A DNA stretch of 64,000 bases from Scilla litardierei (lineage: Eukaryota > Streptophyta > Magnoliopsida > Asparagales > Asparagaceae): the NCBI GenBank assembly GCA_030789695.1, contig CM061139.1:1999878-2063877 (forward strand). Direction: 5' to 3'. A program made the translations under genes and the position numbers. Shown here piece by piece: positions 20,451-31,136 of the stretch. Below the pieces are notes generated by a model that ran no database searches, had not been told where the DNA came from, and saw nothing but the letters and a program-made list of their open reading frames with translations. Numbering within the stretch: position 1 is the first letter of the stretch; each line of letters starts with the position of its first letter.

Positions 20451-23219
20451 ATGTACACGAGATCTACGGCGGACCCTGAAGCTATATTGTTTGATCCAGA
20501 GATCGAACGTACCGCACGGAGACTTAGAGCGGAAAGGAGACAAAATCCGGAAGGGCGGTTTATGACCCACCCGAAAACTCCTGAACAATTGGCGGCAAGG
20601 ATGGCGAGGATAATTTCTATTCGAGATAGGCTTCGGCCTAAGACCTCTTCTACTACCTCATCCATTGCCATGCCGGGGTTGGCGGCTGACAAGAGCTTCG
20701 AGCTAAAGACTGGACTAGTGGTTCTGATGCAGCAGGATCCATTTCATGGGAATGCCCATGAAAATCCCCACTACCACATCCAATTGTTCTTGTCGAAGTG
20801 CGCCACATTCCAGATGCCGGGGGTCTCCATCGATGCCATCAGACTGCGTCTCTTCCCTTTCACGCTAAAGGACAAGGCACTATACTGGTTGAGGACGCAA
20901 GCTGAGGGTGTCTTCACCACTTGGGACGAGCTGGCGAGTGCATTCATTGACAAGTTCTATCCGCCCTCCAAGACGGTGAAGATTCGGAGCGCTCTTATGT
21001 CCTTCAAGCAAGGACCACAAGAGACGCTCTATGAGGCTTGGGAGCGTTTTAAGGATCTGCAGCATCAATGCCCGCACCATAGTATAGAAGATTGGGAGCT
21101 AGTTCATAGCTTCTACAATGGTCTCCAACCGGGGACCAAGCAAATTATTGATGCCGCGGCGAATGGTGCTATCTTGTCAAAGACTCCCGAGGAAGCTATG
21201 GCCCTAATTGAGGAGATGGCCTCAAACAACCAACAATGGGGCGATGAGCGAGGACACTCCACGTCCTCCTTGAAGCCGACTAGTATCTATGAGGCGAAGG
21301 CCGTAGCGGAGCTTACAAGCAAGTTTGATTCTCTCCACAAGGTAGTGGAGAGATTGGAGAAGTTTATCACGGAGCCCCAAGGAGCCCCTTCTACCTCCGC
21401 TCCAACGAACCAAATGTGTGATTGGCAAGACCAATCTCAAGCCATGTACTCAGGAGGAGAGCAAGGAGAAGGATCCTTGGAGCAAGTACAATATGTTGCG
21501 GGGAACCAAGGATATTGGGCCAATCCGGCCACAAGAAATCATCCCGGATTCTCTTACGCCAACAATGAAGGAGCTTTGAACCCGCCACAACAACCACCTC
21601 AACAAGCTCGACCACCACCACCCCAACAACAAAACTATCCACCGAGGGGGCCTACTCAACAAAATTTTCAACCGAAGCAACAAGTTCCACCATATAGGCC
21701 GCCCGGATACAATCAAGGGTGGAGGAATCAAAATCAAAACCATCCACAAGCTCAACAACGATCCGACTTCGAAGCTAGGGTGGAGGCGTTTATGGTCGAG
21801 CAAAATAAGGTCAATGCTACCTTGAAGGCGGGGCAAGACTCTCTTAATACCGTTGTGGCTCAAATATCGGAGCAATTGGCGTTGCTCAATCGGAACACTC
21901 AACGATTACCGGCGCAACCCGAGCAAAACCCACGGGGTAACACCGGCCACATCAATGCCGTAGTTGCCGTTACCACTAGAGGCGGAAAGGATACCACCCC
22001 CGCCATGATTCCTACCGAGGAACCCGTGGAGGAAAGTTTGGAGCCGATTGAGCCGGTAGTTGAAGTTGATAAGGAGAAGGAGCCACAAGAAAAGGAGAAA
22101 TCTAGAGCGGAGAAATTGATCGAGGAGAGGCGCTTCATGCCACCGGTCCCATTCCCCCAAAGGCTCGCTAGAGCGAAAATGGAGAAAAGGCTAGCAAAGG
22201 TTCTCGAGTATCTTAAAGGAGTTAGCCTCAACATTCCCTTCCTCGACGCCATCGTGGAGATCCCCACATATGCTAAATTCTTAAAGGACTTGATTTCGGG
22301 GAGAAGGAGGATGGAAAAGATCATGCTAGCCGAGGAGGGCTCTTGGTTCACCAAGAGAGAGAAGGAGCCGGCCAAATTTAAAGACCCGGGGAGTTTTCGG
22401 ATTCCTTGCACCTTGGGCGGCGTCCCTCTTCAAAAGGCGTTGGTAGATCTTGGGGCTAGTGTGAGCCTCATGCCTCTCTCCATGTTCTTAAGGCTAAACA
22501 CCGGGACAAAGTTGAAACCCACCGACATGCGCATTCAATTAGCCGATGGACGGATAACAAGGCCGGTGGGGATCGCCGAAGACATCCCGCTACAAGTCCC
22601 GGGGGGAATATGCTTGCCATGTGAATTCGTGATCATGGACGTTAAGGAGGAGGGAGATACTTCGTTGATACTTAGACGCCCATTCCTCGCCACCGCCGGA
22701 GTCATCGTCGACGTGCGCGAAGGTACACTAACTTTAAACGTCGGCAACATCGAGGTGGAGCTTCACATTCCTAAGGCTATGAAGCACATGCCTTACCACG
22801 AGGAGCTTGATTACATGGACATCCTTGATGAGGTAATTGAGGAGGCGATCCCCCACTCTATTGGCGCTCTATCCGATGAAGATTTCGAGGAAGGCCCGGA
22901 TTTAGGCCAAAATGAGAAGAAAGATGATTCCCCCGACCTCCCCGCTGAAAATGATGAAGGCGACGCTGATGTCGCAAGGATTCGAGAGCTCTGCAAGCTC
23001 TCGAAATCAAAGTCTCCGAAGAAAGCCCCTCCGGTACGGAAATCGGCATCACCGGTGAAGCCGTTGACCGGAGCAAATGCTAGCTTGGGGGAGCCTCCCC
23101 CCAACACTATTCGAGATGGGAGACCACCGAGGGAGAACACGCCGCCACGTCCAAATCCAAGCGCGCTCCCCGGAAAGTTTGATGGGTGCATCTCATATGC
23201 ACCAAACATCCCACATTGA
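20451..23219 (+). CDS. gag-pr: Element E ORF1: Athila-type gag-protease, 922 aa
   Basis: This is an uninterrupted frame from ATG 20451. Residues ~1-80 are a basic N arm. A retrotransposon-gag core follows at ~90-230 (ALYWLRTQAEGVFTTWDEL, FIDKFYPPSKT, ETLYEAWERFKDL). A Pro/Gln-rich linker lies at ~375-450, and I see no CCHC zinc knuckle. A Glu-rich stretch lies at ~515-575. The protease is at ~655-770, with ALVDLGASVSLMPLSMF carrying the Athila-style DLG in place of DTG, and a RRPFLATAGVIVDV block. The last ~130 residues are acidic then basic. The frame closes at TGA 23217, before any RT. It should make the particle shell and process it; replication enzymes must come from elsewhere. Confidence 0.9.
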   Translation: MYTRSTADPEAILFDPEIERTARRLRAERRQNPEGRFMTHPKTPEQLAARMARIISIRDRLRPKTSSTTSSIAMPGLAADKSFELKTGLVVLMQQDPFHGNAHENPHYHIQLFLSKCATFQMPGVSIDAIRLRLFPFTLKDKALYWLRTQAEGVFTTWDELASAFIDKFYPPSKTVKIRSALMSFKQGPQETLYEAWERFKDLQHQCPHHSIEDWELVHSFYNGLQPGTKQIIDAAANGAILSKTPEEAMALIEEMASNNQQWGDERGHSTSSLKPTSIYEAKAVAELTSKFDSLHKVVERLEKFITEPQGAPSTSAPTNQMCDWQDQSQAMYSGGEQGEGSLEQVQYVAGNQGYWANPATRNHPGFSYANNEGALNPPQQPPQQARPPPPQQQNYPPRGPTQQNFQPKQQVPPYRPPGYNQGWRNQNQNHPQAQQRSDFEARVEAFMVEQNKVNATLKAGQDSLNTVVAQISEQLALLNRNTQRLPAQPEQNPRGNTGHINAVVAVTTRGGKDTTPAMIPTEEPVEESLEPIEPVVEVDKEKEPQEKEKSRAEKLIEERRFMPPVPFPQRLARAKMEKRLAKVLEYLKGVSLNIPFLDAIVEIPTYAKFLKDLISGRRRMEKIMLAEEGSWFTKREKEPAKFKDPGSFRIPCTLGGVPLQKALVDLGASVSLMPLSMFLRLNTGTKLKPTDMRIQLADGRITRPVGIAEDIPLQVPGGICLPCEFVIMDVKEEGDTSLILRRPFLATAGVIVDVREGTLTLNVGNIEVELHIPKAMKHMPYHEELDYMDILDEVIEEAIPHSIGALSDEDFEEGPDLGQNEKKDDSPDLPAENDEGDADVARIRELCKLSKSKSPKKAPPVRKSASPVKPLTGANASLGEPPPNTIRDGRPPRENTPPRPNPSALPGKFDGCISYAPNIPH

Positions 23220-23548
23220 TTGAAAATTATAGGGGGTCGAGCTCACGACCTTAAACGAGCGCTTGTCGGGAGGCAACCCGACGGTTTTTGCTTTATTTTT
23301 ACTTTTTCTTTATTTTCGTTTTAGAAATTTTTAGTGTTTTGAATCGTTCGCCCAGAAATTTTGTGATAACGGGTCCTATTTTTCTTGACAGGAGAGGAGA
23401 TAGGTAGATCCATCATGAGGAGGATGAACGCGACGACGAGGAGCGCCCCAAGAAGGCGCTCGACGCTTAGGAGGAAGATGGAATCTACTGGAGGAAGAAA
23501 GACAGAGTTTAGAGCCCAAACGAAGACAAACAGCAGAACACAAGGCTC

Positions 23549-23579
23549 ACTCGGCCGAGTCGTAACTTTTATTATATAA
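23549..23579 (+). promoter_or_regulatory. Candidate internal promoter of E ORF2
   Basis: A perfect ACTCGGCCGAGT palindrome at 23549-23560, the same motif as in the LTR U3 arrays, is followed 12 bp later by TATATAA (23573-23579). A C-rich stretch, a possible GT-AG intron and the ORF2 ATG at 24130 come next. The arrangement copies the order motif, TATA, leader seen in the LTR. Transcription from it is inference. Confidence 0.5.
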
Positions 23580-23788
23580 GGGCCGAAGGGGGGGGGGGGG
23601 CGATTTTCGAAAAGCAAAACCCAATCGCGCCCCGACTCTTCAGCTCCCCTCGCCCGACTCCCCTCGCTCGCGCCCCCACTCGCCCGATCGGCCACCTCGC
23701 GCCGCCGCTCGGCCCGCCACCGCCAGCCGAGCACCCGCCGACGCCTCGCCCGAGTCGCCGCTGGCGGCCGCCGCTCCGATCGCCTCCG

Positions 23789-23949
23789 GTACCCCTATTT
23801 CGCCTTTTTCGCCTCTTTTTGTGTATTTTTCGAGGATCCATGTGCTTAACAAACCCCTAACCCAAATCGATTTCTATATTTATCTGTTATACCCCTAATG
23901 CTCTATACGTTTTGAACATTACCCGCTGATATCTCCATTTCACGCGCAG
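23789..23949 (+). other. Possible 5' UTR intron of E ORF2
   Basis: CTCCG precedes GTACCCC and the segment ends CACGCGCAG before GTTGTTTTTGG. It is T-rich with several CTAA/CTAAC words. There is no coding evidence to test it, so it remains a guess from sequence context. Confidence 0.3.
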
Positions 23950-24129
23950 GTTGTTTTTGGGAGCTTAGGGGAGCCCAGGGGAGCTTCTCGGGACTGATTT
24001 GAGCTTCGTGGAGGCGCTGACTTCGCACGCTTCCATTGCTTAGCACTCGCGGCGTGTCGGGGTACACTCCTTCCATTATTTTGCACACGCCACACATTTC
24101 ACGCTTTTCGGTGCGCGCTCAGGGCCGAT

Positions 24130-26301
24130 ATGCCGCCCCGGACACGGCCGCGGTCGAAGAGAGCTTCCGCCAAGCGGAAGCGGTCGGATGATGCCGACCC
24201 CTCCCACGAGTTGGAGGACTCTCCTCCACCGTCTCCCACACACCCCATCCGCCCAGCACAGCCTGCAGGCCCCGCACACCCCACACAGCCTGCAGCGCCC
24301 GCACAGCCCGCACAGCCACTCCCTGCCGTTGCACAGCCACCACCTCCGGCTCCACTGGTCGGGCCGCTCGGGATTACGTTCCGAGACGACGCACACCACG
24401 CCGTCTTCGACCGTATCTCCCAGCGCTCGATCGTACCCTCCAGGTTTGCGTACCTCGCTGACCTAGGACGCCTGGGGGTACTAGAGGGGATGCTCACGTT
24501 GTACGACAACGTGGGCTGGCGAGATTTCTTCCAGGTGTCGGCGGACACGTTCACCCACCCGACACTTGAGGTTCTGAGTTCGATCGCCCGGACCGACGAG
24601 GGATGCTCGTTTCGGTTCATGGATCGAGAGTGTCAGGTCACTCTCGATATGATGAGAGAGTTTTTCTCGTGGCCCGCTGTCCCCGGTGCCGATCGCGGTT
24701 ACGGCCCCACCCATATCCCCCCACCTTCCTTCGACGCCGACGCCTTCTGGGTCCGGATTACGGGTCTTCACGCTGCCTTTGACCCTAGTAGGGCCAAGGC
24801 CTCGGCCATTGTCCATCCCTGCCTCCGCATTGCTCAGCGCCTTATGGCGACGACCTTTTTGGCCAGATATGAGCCGGGCACGATGTCTACGCCAGAGCAC
24901 TACATGCTCTACGCGATGACACGTCCCAGAGCTCTATCTAGGGATGGCGATGAGCTGGTCCCCGCCGTCGTGATTGATGTCGCGGCTTGGTTTTTGGACC
25001 GCATCATCGTATCGGTGGGCGCTCGCTCACCGATATGCTACGGCGGCCTGATCACCTTGCTTGCCCTTATGACCGGCGAGGACTTCCCTGACGACTTGCG
25101 ACGAGTCCCGGGCCCCACTTCTTTGTCGATCGATGTTATGGCCCGGATGAAGATGCTTCGTCCGCACGGTGAGCGTCACTGGGTCTGGTTGCACGGCCCT
25201 TACGGGGCCGATTACATGATTCTTCCGAGCCCAGCTCGGACTCAGATTGCACCAGCCCACGTCGACTGGCTCCCTGCGATGGATGTTCTCATCCCCGCTG
25301 CTTACGTGCTCGAGGCCGAGGAGGCCGAGCAGGCCCACGCTGCCCCCGCAGACCCTGTTGCACACCCTGCCGAGCCTGCTGCGCCTGTTGACCCTGTGGC
25401 CCCTCAGCCTATACCTGACGTTTCCGCTGCTCCTGACACCTCTGTCGGTGTTGAGAGTACCTCAGCTGAGCCCACTTCCACCACCTCCACCACTTCCGAG
25501 GCTGTCACCACCACTCCCACCACCACCACTGGCCCTCTGTCCGTCGAGCCTCTTTGCTCCGCACTCCCCGAGCGCCCACCGACCTTTGTTGAGAGTGGAG
25601 AGCCCTCGTTTGCCGCGGTCATGGAGACCATGGCTAGCATGATCTCCGCTGGGGTTGCGCCTTTTGGTCCACACACTTCCACCCCAGCGGTAGTCACCTC
25701 TGTCTCCACCCATGCTGTATTTTCCGAGAGCGTCGTGGCGTCTGTCCACACTTCTGTGTCACTGACCTCTCTGGCCGCCTCGCTGCCACTTTTGCACTCT
25801 TCTTTCGCTGCTGCTGCCTCCACTTCTCACCAGTCTGTGCCCCGGCCTCGCACTGAGGCCAGGCCCACATTTGCGAGTGCAGCACCTTTTGTTCCCTTCC
25901 CCGCTGAGCCAGTCACATACGCGACCCGTGTACGCCAGCCACGCCCTGCACAGCCCCGCCCGGTGCGTCCCTCTGCACCACCTCCCCCTGACACTGTACT
26001 TCAGAGCATTCGTGCTCTAGAGGGGGCGGTGAGTGGCCTCAGAGGCGACCTTAGGACCCTGTCCTCCACCGTCTCTGCGATGGCTGGGCGCTTTGACCTG
26101 CTCCCCCAGATTCATTACTGTCTTACTCAGGTCCTGGAGCGTCTCCCGCGCGTACCCACACCCACCCAGCAGGTTGCCGCCCACACTTCCACACACACTC
26201 GACCTGCTACCACTCCCACACCCACACCCGCTCAGCGGCCTGTCCAGCCACCACCACCACTTCCGCCTCAGGACGGAGACGGTGCAGCACCACCTTCCTA
26301 G
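24130..26301 (+). CDS. Element E ORF2: plant-transposon-type protein in env position, 723 aa
   Basis: This is an open frame from ATG 24130. Residues 1-25 are strongly basic (PRTRPRSKRASAKRKR), a likely nuclear signal. Residues ~38-75 are Pro/Ala/His repeats. A globular region at ~78-380 (ITFRDDAHHAVFDRISQRSI, FQVSADTFTHPTLEVLSSIA, TLDMMREFFSWP) resembles the 'putative plant transposon protein' domain often found in Athila and SIRE extra ORFs. A Pro/Thr/Ser/Ala-rich region (~385-640) and a C part with a short coiled-coil-like stretch (LEGAVSGLRGDLRTL) follow. I see no signal peptide or clear membrane helix, so an envelope role is not supported. GC is far higher than in the 3' flank. Copia-A carries a related-looking ORF at 44982. 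Confidence 0.8.
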   Translation: MPPRTRPRSKRASAKRKRSDDADPSHELEDSPPPSPTHPIRPAQPAGPAHPTQPAAPAQPAQPLPAVAQPPPPAPLVGPLGITFRDDAHHAVFDRISQRSIVPSRFAYLADLGRLGVLEGMLTLYDNVGWRDFFQVSADTFTHPTLEVLSSIARTDEGCSFRFMDRECQVTLDMMREFFSWPAVPGADRGYGPTHIPPPSFDADAFWVRITGLHAAFDPSRAKASAIVHPCLRIAQRLMATTFLARYEPGTMSTPEHYMLYAMTRPRALSRDGDELVPAVVIDVAAWFLDRIIVSVGARSPICYGGLITLLALMTGEDFPDDLRRVPGPTSLSIDVMARMKMLRPHGERHWVWLHGPYGADYMILPSPARTQIAPAHVDWLPAMDVLIPAAYVLEAEEAEQAHAAPADPVAHPAEPAAPVDPVAPQPIPDVSAAPDTSVGVESTSAEPTSTTSTTSEAVTTTPTTTTGPLSVEPLCSALPERPPTFVESGEPSFAAVMETMASMISAGVAPFGPHTSTPAVVTSVSTHAVFSESVVASVHTSVSLTSLAASLPLLHSSFAAAASTSHQSVPRPRTEARPTFASAAPFVPFPAEPVTYATRVRQPRPAQPRPVRPSAPPPPDTVLQSIRALEGAVSGLRGDLRTLSSTVSAMAGRFDLLPQIHYCLTQVLERLPRVPTPTQQVAAHTSTHTRPATTPTPTPAQRPVQPPPPLPPQDGDGAAPPS

Positions 26302-28230
26302 GCACCCTTGATGCCATCGATTATTCCTGCCGTTGTGCTGCCCGTTTCTGCTGGGTCCTGTTGCACTTTTGTCCACCCCCTCCCCTCACTTATTTTGGGA
26401 TTCTCATGTCGACCATATATTTATATATCTTTTCTGGGAGAGAGGGAGCGTTTTTGGTGACACTCTTATATATCTATATCACTCCTATCTGTGCATGCAT
26501 CATTTCCGCAACATATTTTCATGTCTTTATCTTTCTTTTTATTTTTCTTTTCATCATGCATGCACCCTCACTTGCCCCTCACATTTCTTGTCTCTCGGTG
26601 CGCCACACTTTGCACATTGAGGACACTGTGCCATTTAGCTTGGGGGAGTGAGTTCTCACGTTCTTTTTCGATTTGCCACCTTTATTTTTAGTTTTTCACA
26701 CCATTTTTTGCTTTTGCACTTATTTTTCATCATTTTTCTTTTATTTTGCCATGCATCACGTTTTTCTTATTTTTTCTGTGTGCCGCATTGTAAATAGTTC
26801 TTTTTTCCCCTTTATCTTTATTTCCTTCTTTTTCATCTCATGCTAGAGATGACTTTTCTATGATGATGATGACGTTGGATTTAGCTTACTCTATATGCAT
26901 GCTATATTTGTCATGTCTTAGACTTTATTTCTGATATCATATGCTATGACCTGCCTTTCATCTAGAGATAGTAACCCACACTTTTGCCACATGAAATTGG
27001 ATGAAATTCTATTATTAGCTGAGTCTGAATATTCATATGTATGCTATCACAGAAAACACACCAAGATTCACGCATTGAATGCTTATATCTGGAGTACTGA
27101 TTTCTTTTTCCTATATCACTTCTATATGCATGAATTGTACACTTCACTTCAGGATGATTGAATGATGTTAGCTATGATAAATCTGGATTAGTTAGCTTTT
27201 TTGTGATCGAAACTGAGTAGATTAGATTACCCTGCTGAAGTTGTCGTGCATGTCTTATAGAGTGAATCGAGAGTTATATCTATTTCTTTCTCCACAAATC
27301 TTGAACATCATTTCTCTACTTTTAAAATCATTGGTGAATCTCCCCTTAGCGATTCTATTTTATGGCATTTCCCCCGCTACTAATTCCTAGCTCCAAATCT
27401 CTTATTCTCAAAAAAAAAAATAAAAGAGAGAAAAACATTCTTGTACATCATTATCTCTCTTCGAGTTGGGATCGTTGCGTATATATGCTATATCAAAAAA
27501 AAAGAAAAAAAAAGAAAAGAGGAAAAATCCTCAATAAAAGATCCCATCTCACTTTCTTTCTTTTTTCTTTCTTCTTATTACCTTTGGAGCTATATAAAAA
27601 TGGGGATGCGAATATTTTTTATGCCACCACGCTTATAGATAAGCTTGGGGGAGGGGATCCATTGATGTGTGAGAGAGTGACTACTTGACGTTGCACGACA
27701 ACATAGGCTAAGTAATATTCTATACTCGGTGAGATTATTTCTAGCTTTACGAAATCCAGAAATCTAAGCCTAGCGTTCATTTCATGAAATCCATACTTTT
27801 CTATTCTCTCTATTCTATTGTGTGATACTCTTATACTCCTGATAGAAAGCATTCAATTGAAAAGTGTGTGATCTGTGATTTGTATACCGCTTTAAATGAT
27901 TCAGACGATGTTAATTTTAGAATTATTCCGTTTTTCATGATTATATCGTTGTTCGTGGGTTTTCCATTTCTATTTGCACTATTATACTATGATATCAAAA
28001 TAAAATCTTTTGACATGAGTTTTTCATTCGGTGCATGCTATATGAGTAAGTGAAACCCCCGCCCTGAGAAAATGATCTAGTAGCTTACCTCTTCGCTTCT
28101 TTCTCTCTTCTTTATTTTCATTTCGTTTTCCATTCTTCTCCGTTTTTCATTTTTTATTTTTCGCCATTTTCGTTTTCCAATTCCACCGGGTTCGCCATTT
28201 ACTTATCTTCCTCGAGGACGAGTAAGAGGC
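26302..28230 (+). other. AT-rich 3' region of element E with two extra polypurine-like tracts
   Basis: It is noncoding and T-rich. Besides the terminal tract, AGCTTGGGGGAG recurs at 26637-26648 and 27641-27652. A reverse copy of this region flanks E' at 55890-57293. A-rich runs near 27410-27430 and 27495-27530 are length-unstable sequence. Confidence 0.7.
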
Positions 28231-28245
28231 AAGCTTGGGGGATTT
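28231..28245 (+). other. Element E polypurine tract
   Basis: AAGCTTGGGGGATTT stands immediately before the 3' LTR start TGATCACT at 28246. Confidence 0.85.
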
Positions 28246-30063
28246 TGATCACTCCTTATTTTACACCTTTTTTCCCGCATTTTTGCATGCCATTTAGATC
28301 GCCCAAATCACGTTTTTCACGATATATCGACGATATTGCGATGCTTTTCACGATTTGTTGTTTTTGTCGCATTTCAGGTGATTTGGCGCGATTTGGAGTG
28401 ATCTCGATATGCGCTTACTCCAGAGGGTCACTGACGACCTCCCCGAGGGGTATTTTGCTGTTGGAGAGGAGCGGAAGAAGAACGGACGTCGCAGGAGCGA
28501 CGAGGAGGCCAAAATAAGCAGATTGGGCATGTTTAGTGTCCCACTCGGCCGAGTGGAGGACCCACTCGGCCGACCAGCGAGACACCGCTCGGCCGACCAG
28601 ATCAGACACGATTCCTATGTGCACTCGGCCGAGCGACGGAGACCACATCGGCCGAGTGAAGAGACCACGTCCGCCCGAGTGGCGCCCAGACGAAGCCCTT
28701 CAAAAATCTCCAAGTTTCTGTTTTTCGGCTGCCTGAGCTTCAGAAGACCCACTCGGCCGAGTGGAGAATCCCGTCCGCCCGAGTACAATGAAGCCATCGG
28801 CCGAGTGACGACAACTCACTCGGCCGAGCCGCCCCCGAAGTAGAGACCCCTGAAGGCCCCGACTTACTGGAAAATTACAGGGTTTCTCACTCGGCCGAGC
28901 GACTTTTGTCACTCGGCCGAGTGCGACGCGCTGCCTGTAGCGAAAATTGCGGAAAACAGGCTGCGCAGGGGTATTTTGGTCACAGTTTTTGGACGATTTT
29001 GGGGGCTATTTAACCCCTGTTTTTACCCTAGTTTTGGAGAGCTTCTCCTTAGATTTTTTGCAGCTTTTTAGATTAGCTTTTTAGTTTTGTTCTTGAGATT
29101 GGAGAGGAGAAAAAGTTTGATTTTGGTTGGATTAATTGAAGAACTCCATTGGTTTGTCTTTCTCTTCCCCAAAAATTCTATTTTTATTGCATATCTCAAT
29201 ATTGTGATGAATTCTATTGCTTATTTCATTGATTATTTTTGTGATCTTGCTATGATTTGTGAGTAGTCGCCACGTCTTGGGGCGTGGGGATGAACCCTAC
29301 AAGCCCAACTTCATACTTGTGATGATTTAGTAGAAATTTTGCTAGAATCGATATCTAGGGATTAGATTGGGATCAATTTACTACGGTTAGCTAGGAGTTC
29401 ATACCGATCGGGATTGGCAAGAGATTGGATCCTGATTCGATAGGAAACCCTAGAAATCCGAATTGGGTTGGAATCGAATTTCCGTAGTATCGGTTTGCAA
29501 GAGATTGGACCGATACTAGGGTTTCCGGTTGCAATTCCGTGCCAATACCCGTTTGCAAGAGATTGGACGGGTAGGAACTATCCCAATCTAGATCGCGAGC
29601 CGAGTTTGCAAGAGATTGGGCTCGGTGCGCGATTGGACGATGATGTTGACCCTAATGCTAGTTTTCCTAGGCTAGGGTTTGCAAGAGATTGGACCCAAAC
29701 CTAGGATAGCTATAGACCGGCAACAGCGCGAGAGCGTGAGCTTGGTTCTACATTCAGTTGCAACTAGTCCATCCAAAATCTCAACCTAGCAATTTTGAAA
29801 CCGACGAACCACATTTATGAGATACGGTGAGTAGCGGGGATTCCCCATTCCCTAGACGTTCTTTATTTGATTCGATATTTCCGCACTTTGTCTGACGATT
29901 GTGACAGGATCGCCAAAGGCAAATCTTTCTTCTTGAATAGCCAGGGTGATTGGAACAAGCACGGTCATTCGTTGTCCCTGTGTTCGATATCCCGCTCGCT
30001 GCTACACCGTGCACTTGCGGTAAAACTACAACCGTTCTTTAGGGTTACGTCCCGGAGCGATCA
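28246..30063 (+). repeat. Element E 3' LTR
   Basis: This 1818-bp LTR is near-identical to 18466-20281. The palindrome cluster is at 28542-28924 and the hairpin array at about 29407-29703. One loop is altered here (TTTGC to TTGGC near 29415). Confidence 0.95.
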
Positions 30064-30068
30064 CGTAT

Positions 30069-30117
30069 ACCCTCATACATCCCCTCATGGGTGTATTTAT
30101 GTCGTCCATATCCAACA
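30069..30117 (-). repeat. Copia-B 3' LTR, remaining 49 bp
   Basis: It resumes the LTR after E (ACCCTCATACATCCCC...CCATATCCAACA). With 17985-18465 it restores 530 bp, equal to the other LTR. Confidence 0.92.
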
Positions 30118-30131
30118 TCTCCCACTCACAC
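30118..30131 (-). other. Copia-B polypurine tract
   Basis: On the minus strand GTGTGAGTGGGAGA abuts the LTR start TGTTGGATATGG. Confidence 0.8.
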
Positions 30132-31136
30132 TTGAGGGGATTGTAAGGAAACTTATTTTCCTCTAACTCTTCTGTTTGTCATACCGAGAAATAGGCTGTG
30201 TGACCGTCATGCGCATAGAGTCCGCTGTTGTGCACTTGTTAGAGATACACAACACTCCTCGAGGTGCAAAGTTGAGTAGATCAACACATGCTTTACCCTA
30301 GATTATTTCTTCACATTTCTTATACTTTATATTCAACAATTGAATCCCATCTGGATTACAATTGGCTGGCCAGCTTTGAATCTTTAAAGTCCAAATGTGA
30401 ATGCGAAATTAATCTTCCTCTTCTTGCGATCCTTTCGATCTTGACTTGACTCGCTTTTCTAACATGCCCCGCCGGACCGAATTAACCATAGTCCATAAGT
30501 AACATGCTAAGATAGCAATCACCCAGTCAAATCTTAAGGAACCAATTAGTGTCCATAAGGGTAACGAGTTAAGACCCATGTGGTCTTTGGGTCTCACATA
30601 ATAGTAAACTTATTTACTATTTTAACCCAATGGTCAAAAATGCATACGTAGTATGAATACGTATTACAACATCGCTCCTTTCCCAGGGAGTGTATGTCTC
30701 AATAATGTTGTAAGGATGATGATCAGACACCACAATGTCTGACTTTGAGTCCCTTTTTCTACTCAAATAATCCTTTGGACTCACATCCTGCATTTAGACA
30801 GATAGGATTTCAAAATCCTATTAGATCTTCTGTAAGCATCCATATGATGCAGATCTTTCATGCGACCATTTTGTTTAAGTCATGACTCTAAATCATCCGT
30901 CTGATGATTTTGACTTTAAACAGGTCTCATCTCTATTCTATCCGTCTGATAGAATAAGGCGGTTGCTCATGTGAGAGAGCCAACCTCAATCTGTCCGACA
31001 TACTAGAAAGTATAGCTGAGATTTCAAAAATGTACACAAACATTTCTCAAGAAATTCATATGCAATGTTTGAAAAAGAACATATTCTTTTATTAAATTTG
31101 ATCATTTACAGACATGGGAATTTTCATTGGTACAAC
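30132..31136 (-). other. Copia-B 3' untranslated region
   Basis: About 1 kb of AT-rich sequence between the end of pol and the polypurine tract. It holds no domain-bearing ORF. Confidence 0.6.

Larger units (their letters stand above)
23220..24129 (+). other. Spacer between E ORF1 and ORF2
   Basis: It begins with an Athila-style tail (GCGCTTGTCGGGAGGCAACC near 23261). It contains the promoter-like block at 23549-23579, a run of 13 G at 23588-23600, a C-rich leader-like stretch (23615-23790) and a possible 161-bp intron (GT at 23789, AG at 23949). The RT-RNase H-integrase segment expected between protease and ORF2 is absent. Confidence 0.6.
18466..30063 (+). mobile_element. Element E, Athila-like, non-autonomous (gag-PR and ORF2, no RT/IN)
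   Basis: LTRs at 18466-20281 and 28246-30063 (TGATCACTCC...GGAGCGATCA) differ by only about 14 changes plus a 2-bp indel, under 1%, so this is the youngest element seen. The TSD is CGTAT at 18461-18465 and 30064-30068. The undisturbed target is visible in the partner LTR of Copia-B (GGTCCGTATACCC at 37323-37335). It has a tRNA-Asp primer site, an open gag-protease ORF, a 0.9-kb spacer, an open second ORF, a long AT-rich 3' region and a polypurine tract. There is no trace of RT, RNase H or integrase. Confidence 0.95.

Noticed and set aside
24130..26301. E ORF2 as a viral-type envelope gene
   Set aside because: The position is env-like, but there is no signal peptide, membrane helix or glycoprotein pattern. 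A basic nuclear-signal-like start argues against it.
24076..26376. Long minus-strand ORFs opposite E ORF2
   Set aside because: They are shadows of a GC-rich coding frame; low-complexity Gly/Val/Arg products without domains.
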